Shown here: one piece after another, positions 50,072 through 59,007 of the stretch
Numbering within the stretch: position 1 is the first letter of the stretch
How the letters are laid out: every line of letters starts with the position of its first letter
Assembly (NCBI GenBank): GCA_963828555.1
Contig: CAWHEL010000005.1
Location: forward strand, 186,001 to 250,000
Length of the DNA: 64,000 nucleotides
Source: JADJPO01 sp963828555
GTDB taxonomy: Bacteria > Actinomycetota > Actinomycetes > Actinomycetales > Kineosporiaceae
Direction: 5' to 3'
Position numbers and translations under genes: made by a program
Notes under the pieces: generated by a model
What the model was told of the DNA's origin: nothing
Seen by the model: only the letters and a program-made list of their open reading frames with translations
The model's database searches: none

Positions 50072-50632
50072 GTGGAGGGCAGCGACGCGTTGCTCGTCGC
50101 GCGGCTGGCCGCCGGCGACGATCACGCCTTGGCCGAGGTCTACGACACGCTCGCCTCGACGGTCTTCCGGGTTGCCCTGCGGGTGACCGGCGAGGCGAGC
50201 GCAGCCCAGGACGTCGTGCAGGACGTCTTCGTGCAGCTGTGGACCCACCCCGAACGCTACGACCCTGCCCTGGCCAGGCTGCGAACATTTCTCGTCGTGC
50301 TGACCCGCAGCCGCGCGATGGACCAGATGCGTAGTGAGTTTCGGCGGGTGGCCCGCCAGCAGCGCCTCCATCAGCTGACCCCGCAGCCGGACGCCGCCTC
50401 ACCCGGCGAGGAGGTCGCTGCAGCCGACGCCGCCCGGCTCGTGCAGGACGCCGTCAGGCTGCTGCCTCCCGACCAGCGTCGCGTGATCGAGCTGGCCTAC
50501 TTCGACGGCCTGTCATATCGCGAGGTGGCCCTGGCCACCGGCATCCCCGAAGGAACCGCCAAGTCGCGGATCCGTGCGGCAATGGCCACCCTGGAAAAGG
50601 TCCTCGACCGCCAACTCCTGGAGTCCACGTGA
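50072..50632 (+). CDS. ECF-type RNA polymerase sigma factor
   Basis: This 186-aa sigma-70 factor of the ECF type has a region 2 (VYDTLASTVFRVALRVTGEASAAQDVVQDVFVQLW) and a region 4 HTH (LLPPDQRRVIELAYFDGLSYREVALATGIPEGTAKSRIRAAMATL). Its stop overlaps the start of a DinB-like gene (GTGA at 50629-50632). The partner is thus positioned as a cognate regulator, in place of a classical membrane anti-sigma factor. Confidence 0.9.
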   Translation: MEGSDALLVARLAAGDDHALAEVYDTLASTVFRVALRVTGEASAAQDVVQDVFVQLWTHPERYDPALARLRTFLVVLTRSRAMDQMRSEFRRVARQQRLHQLTPQPDAASPGEEVAAADAARLVQDAVRLLPPDQRRVIELAYFDGLSYREVALATGIPEGTAKSRIRAAMATLEKVLDRQLLEST

Positions 50633-51489
50633 GCACCCCCGCCGAATCGGACGCACTGCCCGTCGGGCTGCGCGAGCGCGTGGTGACCGCCGCCCTGCTG
50701 GCCCGGGTCCCCGGCCGAGCCACGCCGCCGGCCGAGGACATCCCTGCCGTCGAAGGGCTGCGCCGATCCGTGGACGCCCTGGGCGAACTACTCGCCTCAC
50801 TCAGCGAGGCTCAGTGGCACACTCCCGCTCTTCGGGGCCTGGACGTCCAGGGACTGATCGGCCATCTGATCGGCGTGGAGGACGACGTCTATCGAGCGTT
50901 GTCAGGCGATGACGGCGTAGCAGTCGCCGACCATGTCGCCTCGACCCAGACCATCGCCGACGTCCAGCACGGGCGCCCCGGCGACGCCACCCGCCAGGAC
51001 TGGGTGGCCGCCACGAGGGGCACCCTCGCCCTACTCGCTGCCGTCGACCCTGAGCAGCCCGTCGCCGTCCACGGACTCCGGCTGACGGCCCAATCACTCT
51101 GCATCGTGCGGACATTCGAGGTGTGGACCCACGACAACGACATCCGCCACGCACTCGGACAGCCCCGGACCGACCCGGACGCCTCGACGCTGACCCTGAT
51201 GACGCAGTTCGCCACCGGAGTCCTCCCCCGAGCCGCAGCACTGAGGCAACTGCCCGCACCGGTGGCTTTGCGTCTGGTGCTCACCGGCCCGGGCGGGGGA
51301 ACCTGGCAGCTCCGGTTGGGCGCCAACCCGCAGCCCCCCGTCGACGTGGGGGTCGTCACCGGCGCCGTCGCCTTCTGCCGGCTGGTCGCCAACCGTCTGA
51401 CGCCGCAGGACCTGGCCCACCACGTCACCGGCGACCCAGCGATCGCCACGGCGATCCTGCACGCCGCGACCACCCTCGCCCTCGACTGA
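50629..51489 (+). CDS. DinB/mycothiol-dependent maleylpyruvate-isomerase-like protein, putative sigma-factor partner
   Basis: The protein of 286 aa has a basic N-terminal extension of about 40 residues. A four-helix DinB-like (TIGR03083/MDMPI_N) domain follows: DVQGLIGHLIGVEDDVYRAL, then FEVWTHDNDIRHALG, whose two His plus the first His can bind a metal. A C-terminal SCP-like domain comes last (LRLVLTGPGGGTWQLRLG). MDMPI-fold proteins use mycothiol or bind zinc. The 4-nt overlap with the sigma gene suggests co-regulation, and a redox-sensing anti-sigma role is an inference. Confidence 0.75.
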   Translation: MSTPAESDALPVGLRERVVTAALLARVPGRATPPAEDIPAVEGLRRSVDALGELLASLSEAQWHTPALRGLDVQGLIGHLIGVEDDVYRALSGDDGVAVADHVASTQTIADVQHGRPGDATRQDWVAATRGTLALLAAVDPEQPVAVHGLRLTAQSLCIVRTFEVWTHDNDIRHALGQPRTDPDASTLTLMTQFATGVLPRAAALRQLPAPVALRLVLTGPGGGTWQLRLGANPQPPVDVGVVTGAVAFCRLVANRLTPQDLAHHVTGDPAIATAILHAATTLALD

Positions 51490-51933
51490 TCTTTACGGCC
51501 GATCCGTCAAAGTCAACGGGCAGGACTGCACCGCTAGCTCCCAGCGGGGTGGCGAGCAGCGTCGCGACCGCCATCACCGCCCGAGCCTCAGCCTTGCTGC
51601 ACGACCGCGAAGTCCTGCTCATCGAGATCGCCACCAACCTTCGACACGCCGGCGCCCCCTACCAAGCCGACCGCAACGGGCACCTGGCCACCGCCCCGCG
51701 CTAACCTCCGCGCCAGGTCACCGACCCCGCTCCGATCCCGCAGGGTGTCTCCGTCACCAGCAGTGTGTGGCCAGTCGAGCTCTCCTCACGGGCGCCGACC
51801 CAGAGCGATCTACGACCAGCGCCTGCCGTAGGTCGGCGCTGCGCCGGCCGGTGCCGTTGGGCCTGTCATGGTCTTGGATTGACGGGCCGCGCGTGGCACG
51901 ATCGCTGGCAGCGCCCCGACAGGAGGATCCGTC
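51490..51933 (+). other. 444-bp gap with no supportable gene
   Basis: An open plus-strand frame of about 45 codons (LLHDREVLLIEIATNLRHAG, ending 51704) has protein-like composition but no start signal or family. The remainder shows no reading frame I can defend. A TTGACG at about 51876 may be a -35 element for the VOC gene at 51934. Confidence 0.3.
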
Positions 51934-52323
51934 ATGAGTCTTGCGTCTGCCGCGGTGACGACCATCCTTCCGACATCTGCGCCGGCCGCGGCGCGAGCCT
52001 TCTACGGCGAGGTCCTCGGTCTGGCATACCGAGGTCTGGACGCCGACGGGAAGCTGCTGTTCGCGCTGGCTGGCGGTTCGACGCTGGCCATGATCGAGAA
52101 GCCTCCGGGATCTCAGGCCGACCACACCGCGATCAGTTTCGAGGTCGCCGACATCGGCGCAGCAATCACCGAGCTGCAGGCGCGCGGTGTGGGCTTCGAC
52201 GACTACGACCTTCCCGGCTTGAAGACCGTCGACCACGTCTGCGTCCTCGGCGCCGAGAAGGCCGCCTGGTTCAAAGACCCGGACGGCAACATCCTCTGCC
52301 TCCACGAGCCTCTCCCCCACTAG
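51934..52323 (+). CDS. VOC-family protein
   Basis: The protein of 129 aa is a VOC fold: VTTILPTSAPAAARAFYGEVLGLAYRG, HTAISFEVADIGAAITELQARGV, and KAAWFKDPDGNILCLHEP. ATG 51934 follows AGGAGG, and the upstream gap contains no other gene. The function is unknown. A weak hairpin CCCC-GGAGA-GGGG with TCTTT starts about 20 nt after the stop and may end the transcript. Confidence 0.82.
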   Translation: MSLASAAVTTILPTSAPAAARAFYGEVLGLAYRGLDADGKLLFALAGGSTLAMIEKPPGSQADHTAISFEVADIGAAITELQARGVGFDDYDLPGLKTVDHVCVLGAEKAAWFKDPDGNILCLHEPLPH

Positions 52324-52485
52324 CCGACGTCGGAGCCCACCCCCGGAGAGGGGTCTTTCGGCGAGCGAGGGCCCGCGCCGGGGCCAAGGCCCTGATGCGA
52401 CGACTCGTACCGCTGAGTGACGCGAGATTGCACGCACACTGGTCTGCCGCGCGCACGGGCAGTCTCCGGATGGGCGACGATGGGA

Positions 52486-52570
52486 TCACGGTCCTGCCGG
52501 GGTGGCCAGGGTGGCGATGAGGTCGGCGACCGTTTCCGGGCAGCTCAGCGCGGGGCTGTGTCCGCAGGGC
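52486..52570 (-). pseudogene. C-terminal scrap of an alpha/beta hydrolase gene
   Basis: The minus strand ending at TGA 52486-52488 reads WPCGHSPALSCPETVADLIATLATPAG, the usual last helix of alpha/beta hydrolases with the catalytic-His segment GHSPxLS. Nothing upstream matches. The rest of 52324-52776 shows no gene. Confidence 0.45.
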
Positions 52571-52776
52571 CAACCCGCCACAGGCCACCTGGGACGGGCG
52601 ACCCGGGCTCGGCGCGGCGCAGGTCGACAACGGGAGCCCGGCCCGGCCGGACCATGGCGCCGAGCGGTCTGGGCTCACCCTGCGATGGGAGTGCCGTCCG
52701 TGCCTAGCGCCATCCGGCGCTTGCCTTTGCGATCCCTCACTGACGGATCCATCAGTAGACGTTCCACCGACCGGAC

Positions 52777-53037
52777 TCATGGGTTTGCTGTGCTCCCGAG
52801 GTAGCGAAGAAGATCTGGGACGGGCACGACCACCCGTCGGCCGAGTCGCAGCAATCGGACTGGGAATGCCTGGTTCTTGGCGAGCTCGTAGGCGAGGGTT
52901 CGGCCGATGCCGATGATCTCGGCCGCGGTTTCGAGGTCGGTGGTCAGGCCGAGTGCTCGTACGTCGTCAGGGGTCCAGGCGCGGCGCTGATTCGGACCAG
53001 CCGGCGACCGCCCGCCGGTTCGGTCAGTGCCCGGCAT
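52777..53037 (-). CDS. excisionase-type helix-turn-helix protein
   Basis: This 86-aa DNA-binding protein has LTTDLETAAEIIGIGRTLAYELAKNQAFPVRLLRLGRRVVVPVPDLLRYLG, the MerR/excisionase winged-helix that is routinely encoded in actinobacterial integrative elements next to the integrase and conjugation genes. It could act in excision or as a repressor. It overlaps the end of the gene upstream by 14 nt. No integrase gene follows in this window. Confidence 0.8.
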   Translation of the reverse strand: MPGTDRTGGRSPAGPNQRRAWTPDDVRALGLTTDLETAAEIIGIGRTLAYELAKNQAFPVRLLRLGRRVVVPVPDLLRYLGSTANP

Positions 53038-53626
53038 GGCGTGCCCTCGCTGTCCCGAGCAGGAGGATGACGCGGTGCCGCAGCGTCACTGACGCGGGTG
53101 CCTCGGACTGACCGCCGCCTGCGGCCTCCATGTCGTGAACGCAGACCACGTCCTGGAGCACCGGTAGTCCGGCGGCGATCGCGGCGGCGAGCATCGTTCC
53201 GGTCCACGTGATGCCGAAAGCGAGGGCTGGGGTCGGGTCGAGCAGCACGGCCACGTGTCCCATCGGCGCCAGTAGCCCGTCTACCCCCGCGAACACCTCG
53301 CCGGCTGTGGAGGGCCATGAGTGGTCGCCCGGGCGGGGCCAGCGGAGCACCGCGAGATCGGCGGGTCGGCCCGGCGGGGCCACGAGCGTGTTCAGGTCGA
53401 CGGCCAGGTGGTGGCGGCCAAGTGCGAGGGCAGCCGCTCGCAGGGTGGGGTCGTCGTCGAGATCGACGACGGTCCCGCCCGCGGCGGTGGTCATGCGTAT
53501 GAGGTTGTCCGCGGCGCGCTGACCGAGCGCGAGTCCACCGTTGGTCGCCTCCGCAGGCGGCTCGGCCTGGTGCTGTTCTGTGGGTGGCGTGTCGGGCCCG
53601 GGCTGGTGTGGGTGGTGGTCGGTCAT
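53024..53626 (-). CDS. conserved element protein, methyltransferase-like fold without obvious active site
   Basis: The protein of 200 aa contains NLIRMTTAAGGTVVDLDDDPTLRAAALALGR, DLAVLRWPRPGDHSWPST (equivalent to the DNA-methylase-like LRWPRP segment), GLLAPMGHVAVLLD, and AAAIAAGLPVLQDVVCV. It resembles small proteins of actinobacterial integrative conjugative elements that keep a Rossmann methyltransferase outline. No DPPY-type catalytic motif is seen, so catalysis is doubtful. It is operonic with the excisionase-type gene and divergent from 53845. Confidence 0.6.
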   Translation of the reverse strand: MTDHHPHQPGPDTPPTEQHQAEPPAEATNGGLALGQRAADNLIRMTTAAGGTVVDLDDDPTLRAAALALGRHHLAVDLNTLVAPPGRPADLAVLRWPRPGDHSWPSTAGEVFAGVDGLLAPMGHVAVLLDPTPALAFGITWTGTMLAAAIAAGLPVLQDVVCVHDMEAAGGGQSEAPASVTLRHRVILLLGTARARHAGH

Positions 53627-53764
53627 GGCGTTCGGGTTCTGTTGGTGACGTCGTGTTCACGGCTACCCATGGCTCCGGTTCCTCGTCGTCCGCGGGCGTA
53701 CGGCTAACGCACCCGACCAACCAGCGCCAACAGGACCAGTCGTGAACCACCGGGCCGGTGTCGG

Positions 53765-53781
53765 GTTGGGCAACCGGTTGG
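53765..53781. promoter_or_regulatory. palindromic repeat upstream of the 53845 gene
   Basis: GTTGGGCAACCGGTTGG. A near copy, GTTGGCCAACCGTTGG, lies at 54635-54650 directly after the same gene. It is possibly an operator shared by the two flanking promoters. Confidence 0.35.
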
Positions 53782-53844
53782 AGGGACGTGAGCCCATGGA
53801 CGGGCGTCGGCGGTACGAGCCGACTCCGTCTGAAGGAGCCCGTC

Positions 53845-54630
53845 ATGACACACCCAGAGCACGCTCTCGAGACAGCCCGATCCACGGCACCTTCGCGGGA
53901 ATGGCCGGCAAGCCCGTTGGACGCTGCGCAACGGGCATTCGAGCTACTCACCATTCTCCCGGAACCGCTGGCCTTCGACGGCCGCCAGGTCAGCGGCCTG
54001 CCCGATCACCCGATCGCGGTCGACCGGCTGCGGCGGCTGCTGATCGATGACGCGACTCCCCGCATGGTCCGGGACGCGGCGTGGCGCGAAATCGTGGTCC
54101 TGGCCCGCGGTGGCGACCCCGCGTGGGTAGTGACAGCGGTCGGGTTGGCGATCCCGGGGCTTCGTCGCCGGGCGGGTCGCCTGGCGTTCGGCTGGCACGG
54201 CGAGACCGCCGACCTGGACGCCGAACTGCTGGCCGGGTTCCTCGATCGGCTGTTCACGATCGACCTCGACGGAGCGAACATCTGCTCCCGGTTGATCGAC
54301 GCCGGCGCCCGCGCCGTTCGCCGCGCCCGCAACAGCGCGCAGGACAACGACGTCATCCGGGTCCAGGAGGCGTGGGGGCCACCTCCACGGCCCTGGGGTC
54401 ACCCGGACTGGGTCCTGACTCGAGCCCTGACAGCGGCAGTGATCGACCCCGAGGAATGCCTGCTCATCTCCGCCACCCGCCTGGATGACGTCCCCCTTCG
54501 GGTGGTCGCCGAACGACTCGGCGTCTCGGTCGAACTCGCCGCGTCGTGGCGCCGCGACGGCGAAGGCCGCCTGGTCGCAGCGATCCGGGCCGGCGATCTG
54601 GACTGGGTGGCCCTGTCCCCCGCCGGCTGA
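53845..54630 (+). CDS. conserved integrative-element protein with C-terminal HTH (sigma-region-4-like)
   Basis: The protein of 261 aa has an N-terminal helical region. In the centre is RRRAGRLAFGWHGETADLDAELLAGFLDRLFTIDLDG, and the C-terminal HTH is LISATRLDDVPLRVVAERLGVSVELAASWRRDGEGRL. This layout occurs in proteins encoded just upstream of VirB2/TrbL genes in actinobacterial conjugative elements, where they may control transfer-gene expression. ATG 53845 follows GAAGGAG. Short palindromes flank the gene. Confidence 0.7.
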   Translation: MTHPEHALETARSTAPSREWPASPLDAAQRAFELLTILPEPLAFDGRQVSGLPDHPIAVDRLRRLLIDDATPRMVRDAAWREIVVLARGGDPAWVVTAVGLAIPGLRRRAGRLAFGWHGETADLDAELLAGFLDRLFTIDLDGANICSRLIDAGARAVRRARNSAQDNDVIRVQEAWGPPPRPWGHPDWVLTRALTAAVIDPEECLLISATRLDDVPLRVVAERLGVSVELAASWRRDGEGRLVAAIRAGDLDWVALSPAG

Positions 54631-54634
54631 CTCA

Positions 54635-54650
54635 GTTGGCCAACCGTTGG
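54635..54650. promoter_or_regulatory. palindromic repeat downstream of the 53845 gene
   Basis: GTTGGCCAACCGTTGG, a related copy of 53765-53781, at the start of the 290-bp leader of the conjugation gene series. No other gene is seen in 54651-54920. Confidence 0.35.
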
Positions 54651-54920
54651 CCCGCGGGCACTTCGACGTCCTCCGGTTGGGTGCCGTTGCCGGGCCGTGG
54701 GTGGGCGGAACCAGGTGTGTGCCCCTGGCTCTGGGATGCCACCGCGGAGCGGACGACGGCAGTCGAGTCGGTGACCGTGTTCACGCCTCGGAAACTCCGA
54801 ACCCGCTCACGTGCCTCGAAGGGAGGAACGGGTTCTGCTCGACCACCGCCCATGCCCGCGCTGGCATCCCCCACACCCGACACCCGGATTCTGCGAGCTC
54901 GACGAGGAGGTGACGTCCCG

Positions 54921-55187
54921 ATGCACACGACAGCGGTCATGACGCTCGCGGCGGCCGCGGACCTACCCACCGTGATCAACAATGCGACAGGGTGGCTGGT
55001 CGGAATCCTCGCCGCGCTGGCCACCTTCTTCCTCACCCTGGGCGGACTGCGCTACATGGCCGCCGACGGCAACCCCTCCGAGGTCGAGCGTGCCAAGAGC
55101 GCTCTGCGGTCGGCGGCCATCGGTTACGGGTTGGCGATCCTGGCGCCGGTGGTGCTCACCGTTCTGAAGCAGATCCTGGGGGTCTGA
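54921..55187 (+). CDS. VirB2/TrbC-like pilin subunit
   Basis: This 88-aa protein has a signal-like start (TAVMTLAAAADLPTVINNATGW) and two hydrophobic helices, WLVGILAALATFFLTLGGLRYM and AIGYGLAILAPVVLTVLKQIL, joined by the loop AADGNPSEVERAKSALR. It is typical of actinobacterial T4SS VirB2-like pilins. ATG 54921 lies 10 nt behind GAGGAGG. It is coupled to the next gene through TGATG at 55185-55189. Confidence 0.82.
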   Translation: MHTTAVMTLAAAADLPTVINNATGWLVGILAALATFFLTLGGLRYMAADGNPSEVERAKSALRSAAIGYGLAILAPVVLTVLKQILGV

Positions 55188-56464
55188 TGATGGGCTGGTT
55201 GTTCGATCAGGCCACCGCCTGGCTGCTGGGCTTCACCCGGGACACCCTGAACCAGACCTGGGCCTTGCTGGTCGCCACCTTGTTCCACCTGCCTGACGTC
55301 ACCGGCCTGCCTCAGGTCGCCGCCGTCTCGGGCAGGTCGCTGGCGATCGTGAACACCAGCTTCGTCGTCGTAATCATGGTCGTTGGGGTCGTCGTGATGA
55401 CTCGCGACACCGTCCAGTCCAGGTACGGTCTCGCCGAGTTGGCACCCCGAATGGTGATCGGGCTGGTCGCGGCGAACTTCGCGCCAACGATCTGCCAGGC
55501 CATCACCACCACGGCGAACGCGCTCGTCGAAGCGCTGACCGGGCAGGGCATCGCCTCCGAACGCTCCCTGGCTGCGCTGCTGCGCGTGGTGACCGGCGCC
55601 TTGACGAACCCGACCTCCGCGCTGCTGGTCACGCTGATCAGGCTGACCATCGACGTCTTGCTGGCGCTGCTGCTGGTCGGTTGGATCGCCCGGTTCGTCG
55701 CGCTCATCGTCGCCGTCGGCGTCGCCCCCGCTGCGCTGGCCTGCCATGCCCTGCCCTGGACCGAACCCGTCGCCCAGGCCTGGTGGCGCACCATGGGCGC
55801 CCTGTCGATCACCGTGGTCCTACAGGCCGTGGCGTTGAACACCAGCCTGGCGATCTTCCTCGACCCGGCCGCGAACCTGCCCAGCTACGGCCTGCCGTCG
55901 GACCCTACCGGGTTGCTCAACCTGTTCATCGTCGCCGTTCTGCTGTACGCCACGGTCCGGATCCCCGCCCTGGTGCGGCGCCAACTCACCCCGGGTGCCC
56001 GCCCGAACCTGGCAGGCACCATCCTCCGCTTCGTCGTCGTCCAGCAGCTCACCCGCGGTCTCGGCACCGGACTGCGCACCGCCTTCGGCGCCGGGCGGCT
56101 CACCAGGATGCGGCCCCCAGGACCGGGCCGCGGCCCCGGCGGGATCGGCGGACCAACCCCTCGCAATGGCGGTGCCCCGGCCGACCACCACACGGCGGCG
56201 CGCCCGGGCGGCGCCAAGCACCGGGACCAGGTCGAAGTCCAGTCCGCCCACATCCAGGTACGGGCACGGGCCGCGCACCCGGGCTCCCGAGGTCCGCCAC
56301 TCCCCCGACAACCGCTGCTCCCTCACCATCCGCTGCTCCCGTCACGTCCACGACGCCTGTCACCACGGCCAGCCCCCGGTCTACGGCAGGGACGTCGACC
56401 CGCGAGCGCAGGCCAGAACTTTCCCGACCACCCGCGATCTACCGGGCGGTATCTCCACCGGTGA
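55187..56464 (+). CDS. TrbL/VirB6-like conjugal transfer membrane protein
   Basis: The protein reads to 425 aa with at least six membrane segments in residues 1-300, e.g. IVNTSFVVVIMVVGVVVMTRDTV, APRMVIGLVAANFAPTICQA and WIARFVALIVAVGVAPAALACHA. This is typical TrbL/VirB6 channel architecture. After residue about 310 the sequence becomes low complexity. A neighbouring frame has a Pro/Ser/Thr-rich tail and ends exactly at the next gene's ATGA (56558-56561), so a frameshift in the tail is possible. It is co-translated with the pilin gene. Confidence 0.75.
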   Translation: MMGWLFDQATAWLLGFTRDTLNQTWALLVATLFHLPDVTGLPQVAAVSGRSLAIVNTSFVVVIMVVGVVVMTRDTVQSRYGLAELAPRMVIGLVAANFAPTICQAITTTANALVEALTGQGIASERSLAALLRVVTGALTNPTSALLVTLIRLTIDVLLALLLVGWIARFVALIVAVGVAPAALACHALPWTEPVAQAWWRTMGALSITVVLQAVALNTSLAIFLDPAANLPSYGLPSDPTGLLNLFIVAVLLYATVRIPALVRRQLTPGARPNLAGTILRFVVVQQLTRGLGTGLRTAFGAGRLTRMRPPGPGRGPGGIGGPTPRNGGAPADHHTAARPGGAKHRDQVEVQSAHIQVRARAAHPGSRGPPLPRQPLLPHHPLLPSRPRRLSPRPAPGLRQGRRPASAGQNFPDHPRSTGRYLHR

Positions 56465-56557
56465 TCTCGTCGCCGCCTATGCGTCCAGTCCCTTGGGCAG
56501 CCCCGCGCCGGCCGGTGCCTGCCACACCTGTTCGTTCATCAACTGGGAGGAGGCGCG

Positions 56558-56748
56558 ATGAACCGCGTCGTCGATGAGTTGCCCGTGCAGGCCCGGATCC
56601 CGGCCGATCTGGATGCCCCTGACCGGGTCATGCTCGGGTTGACCACCCGGCAGGTCGCCGTCCTCGCCGTCGCGGTGGTTCCGATCTACCTCGCTTGGCA
56701 GCTCCTCGCCGGCCGCGTGCCGGTTCCGGTCCTGGTCGGACCGGCCGC
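56558..56748 (+). pseudogene. PrgI-family protein, N-terminal part joined to a VirD4 gene remnant
   Basis: ATG 56558 (after GAGGCG) encodes VQARIPADLDAPDRVMLGLT then TRQVAVLAVAVVPIYLAWQLL, the typical start of PrgI family T4SS inner-membrane proteins. After GRVPVPVLVGPAA (about codon 62) the second helix and tail are missing. The DNA continues as the interior of a coupling-protein gene in another frame, so a deletion has joined the two genes near 56745. Confidence 0.7.
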
Positions 56749-58902
56749 CACCTGCAGATCCTGCTCTGGATCCCCGGCACTGTCCCCGCCGCACCGATCG
56801 CGGCCGCCGTCACCGCGGCCTGGCCCGGCGCCACTACCCGCATCGACACCGCCACGACACCCCTGCCCAGCAGCGCCACCAGCGGCAGTCGAAAAGGCCC
56901 TCGCGGTCAACGGTCGCCACGAGTGACCGGCGGGGCCCTCGTCCCCGCCCGGGCGCACTGCTACCCGATCGCCACCGACCACCAGAGCGACCCGAAGCGC
57001 GCCCTGCTCGGCGCCGCATCCCACCTGCGAGGCACCGAGGCCGCCTGCGTCCAGGTCCTCGCCAGACCCGCAACCCCCCGCCAGGTCGCCCGCCTCCGCG
57101 CCTCCGCGGCCGCCGTCGCCAGCGGATGCGGCACGAGTCGCGGCCTTCCCGAAGGTGCTGCCAGGTTGCTCGCCGGCGCCCTGACGGGTCTGCTCAGCCA
57201 CCACTCCCGAACTGCCACCACTGCCGGACGGACCACCGCAGCCGACCCCATGCAGCGTCACGACAACACGGAGGTCCTGGCCAAGGCCGGCGGTCCACAC
57301 TGGGAGATCGCCCTGCGGTACGCCGTCGCCCACACCGCTGCTTCAGCCGGCGGAACCACGTCGGCACCGGACAACCCACTGCGACGCCGACAGAGCCAGC
57401 CCGACACGATCACCCGACGCCTGATCACGCTCGCCCACGCAATCGCCTCCGCGCACGCGGTCTACTCGGGCAGCAACAAGTTCCGGGCTCTGGCGATGGT
57501 TCACCCAGCCCGTCTGCTCGCCGACCGGCGACTGCACCAAGGGTTCCTCGTCGCTGCTGCCGAGCTCACCGCGCTCGCCGCTCTTCCAACCGACCTTGCC
57601 GTGCCTGGGCTCGAGCGGGCCCGGGCGAAGACCGTCCCCGCACCCATCGGTGTGCCGACCGGTGGCCGCGGCACGAAGGTCCTCGGTCGGGCGGCCGTCG
57701 GCGGCCACGCTGTCGCCCTGCCCGTCGCCGATGCCCGCCATCACCTACACGTCCTCGGCTCGACCGGCGTCGGCAAGTCCACCCTGCTCGCGCACCTGGT
57801 CCTCGACGACATCCGCGCCGGCCGAGGCGTCGTCCTCATCGACCCCAAGGGAGACCTCGCGCTCGACGTCCAAGCCCGCATCCCCGACCATGCGCTCGAG
57901 CGGCTCGTGGTCATCGACCCCGATCAGCCCACCAAGAGCGCCACTCTCAACCCGCTCGAACTACGGCCCGGCGGCGACGAGGACCTCATCGTCGACAACA
58001 TCGTCTCGATCTTCGCGGCGATCTTTCAGCGCCACTGGGGACCCCGCATCGACGACGTCATGCGGGTTGCCTGCCTGACCGTGATGCGTCATCCCGACCC
58101 CACGCTGCTCACGGTGACGCCGCTGTTGAACAACAAGCAGTTCCGTGCCCCGTTCACCGTCGACCTGACCGACCCCGAAGGCCTCAAAGGCTTCTGGGAA
58201 TGGTTCGAAGCCACGCCGCCCGCGCTGCGGGCCCAGGTCACCGGCCCCGTCCTGGCCCGGCTCCGGGCCTTCCTGTTGCGCGACTTCGTCCGCGCCACCA
58301 TCGGGCCACCACGATCCAGCGTCGACATGACCCGCATCCTCGACCGCGGCGGCATCCTCATCGCGCGCCTGCCCAAGGGCCAACTCGGGGAAGACACTTC
58401 CCGGCTGCTCGGCTCCATGATCTTCGCGTCGGTCTGGCAGGCCGCCACCGCCCGAACCCGACAGCCGGAGCCTGGCCGCCGGGACGCCACCGTCGTCATC
58501 GACGAAGCCCACAACATCCTCAACCTCGCCGGCTCCGTCAACGACATGCTCGCCGAAGCCCGCGGCTACCATCTCTCGCTCGTCCTGGCCCATCAGCACC
58601 TCGCCCAGCTCCCCCGCGATACCCAGCTGGCGATCTCCGCGAACGCCCGCAACAAGATCTACTTCACCTGCTCGCCCGAAGATGCCCACGCCCTCGCGCG
58701 GCACACCCTGCCCGAACTCGACGAACATGACCTCGCCCACCTCGACGCCTACACCGCCGCCACCCGGCTCGTCACCAACGGCCGGGAGAACCCCGCATTC
58801 ACGCTCCGCACGAACGAGCTTCAGCCAGCTCAACGCACAGCTGCGGACACCTCCCGTCCCACCCCGATGCGGCTCGCGCCTGCGAAGGTGTCGGACAGTT
58901 GA
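56743..58902 (+). pseudogene. VirD4/TraD-type coupling ATPase, 5'-truncated
   Basis: From 56749 the frame reads HLQILLWIPGTVPAA, then ACVQVLARPATPRQVARLR, familiar from the N-terminal region of actinobacterial T4SS coupling proteins. The AAA domain follows with Walker A VLGSTGVGKSTLLAHLVLDD, VVLIDPKGDLALDV, Walker B TVVIDEAHNILN and LAHQHLAQLP. The ATPase domain looks intact (about 700 residues in frame to 58902), but the original start and first segment are lost at the PrgI junction. A TTG at 56695 in this frame is chance sequence. Without a proper start it is probably not expressed. VirB4 ATPase, normally between PrgI and VirD4, is missing. Confidence 0.75.
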
Positions 58903-58973
58903 CCGGAGTCCCCGCGGCAACGCAGGCACGATGCGGACCGATATCGCCAACTGATTGAGAACGCCGCCAATAT

Positions 58974-58988
58974 TGACCGACTGGGTCA
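58974..58988. promoter_or_regulatory. palindromic operator candidate for the TetR regulator at 59008
   Basis: TGACC-GACTG-GGTCA, 5-bp arms, ending 19 nt before the regulator start within an AT-richer stretch. It fits autorepression. Confidence 0.5.
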
Positions 58989-59007
58989 GTTATGAAACAG
59001 TCACATC

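Noticed and set aside
56695..56742. TTG at 56695 as the start of VirD4
   Set aside because: Those codons lie inside the PrgI gene and have no coupling-protein similarity; the frame is open by chance.
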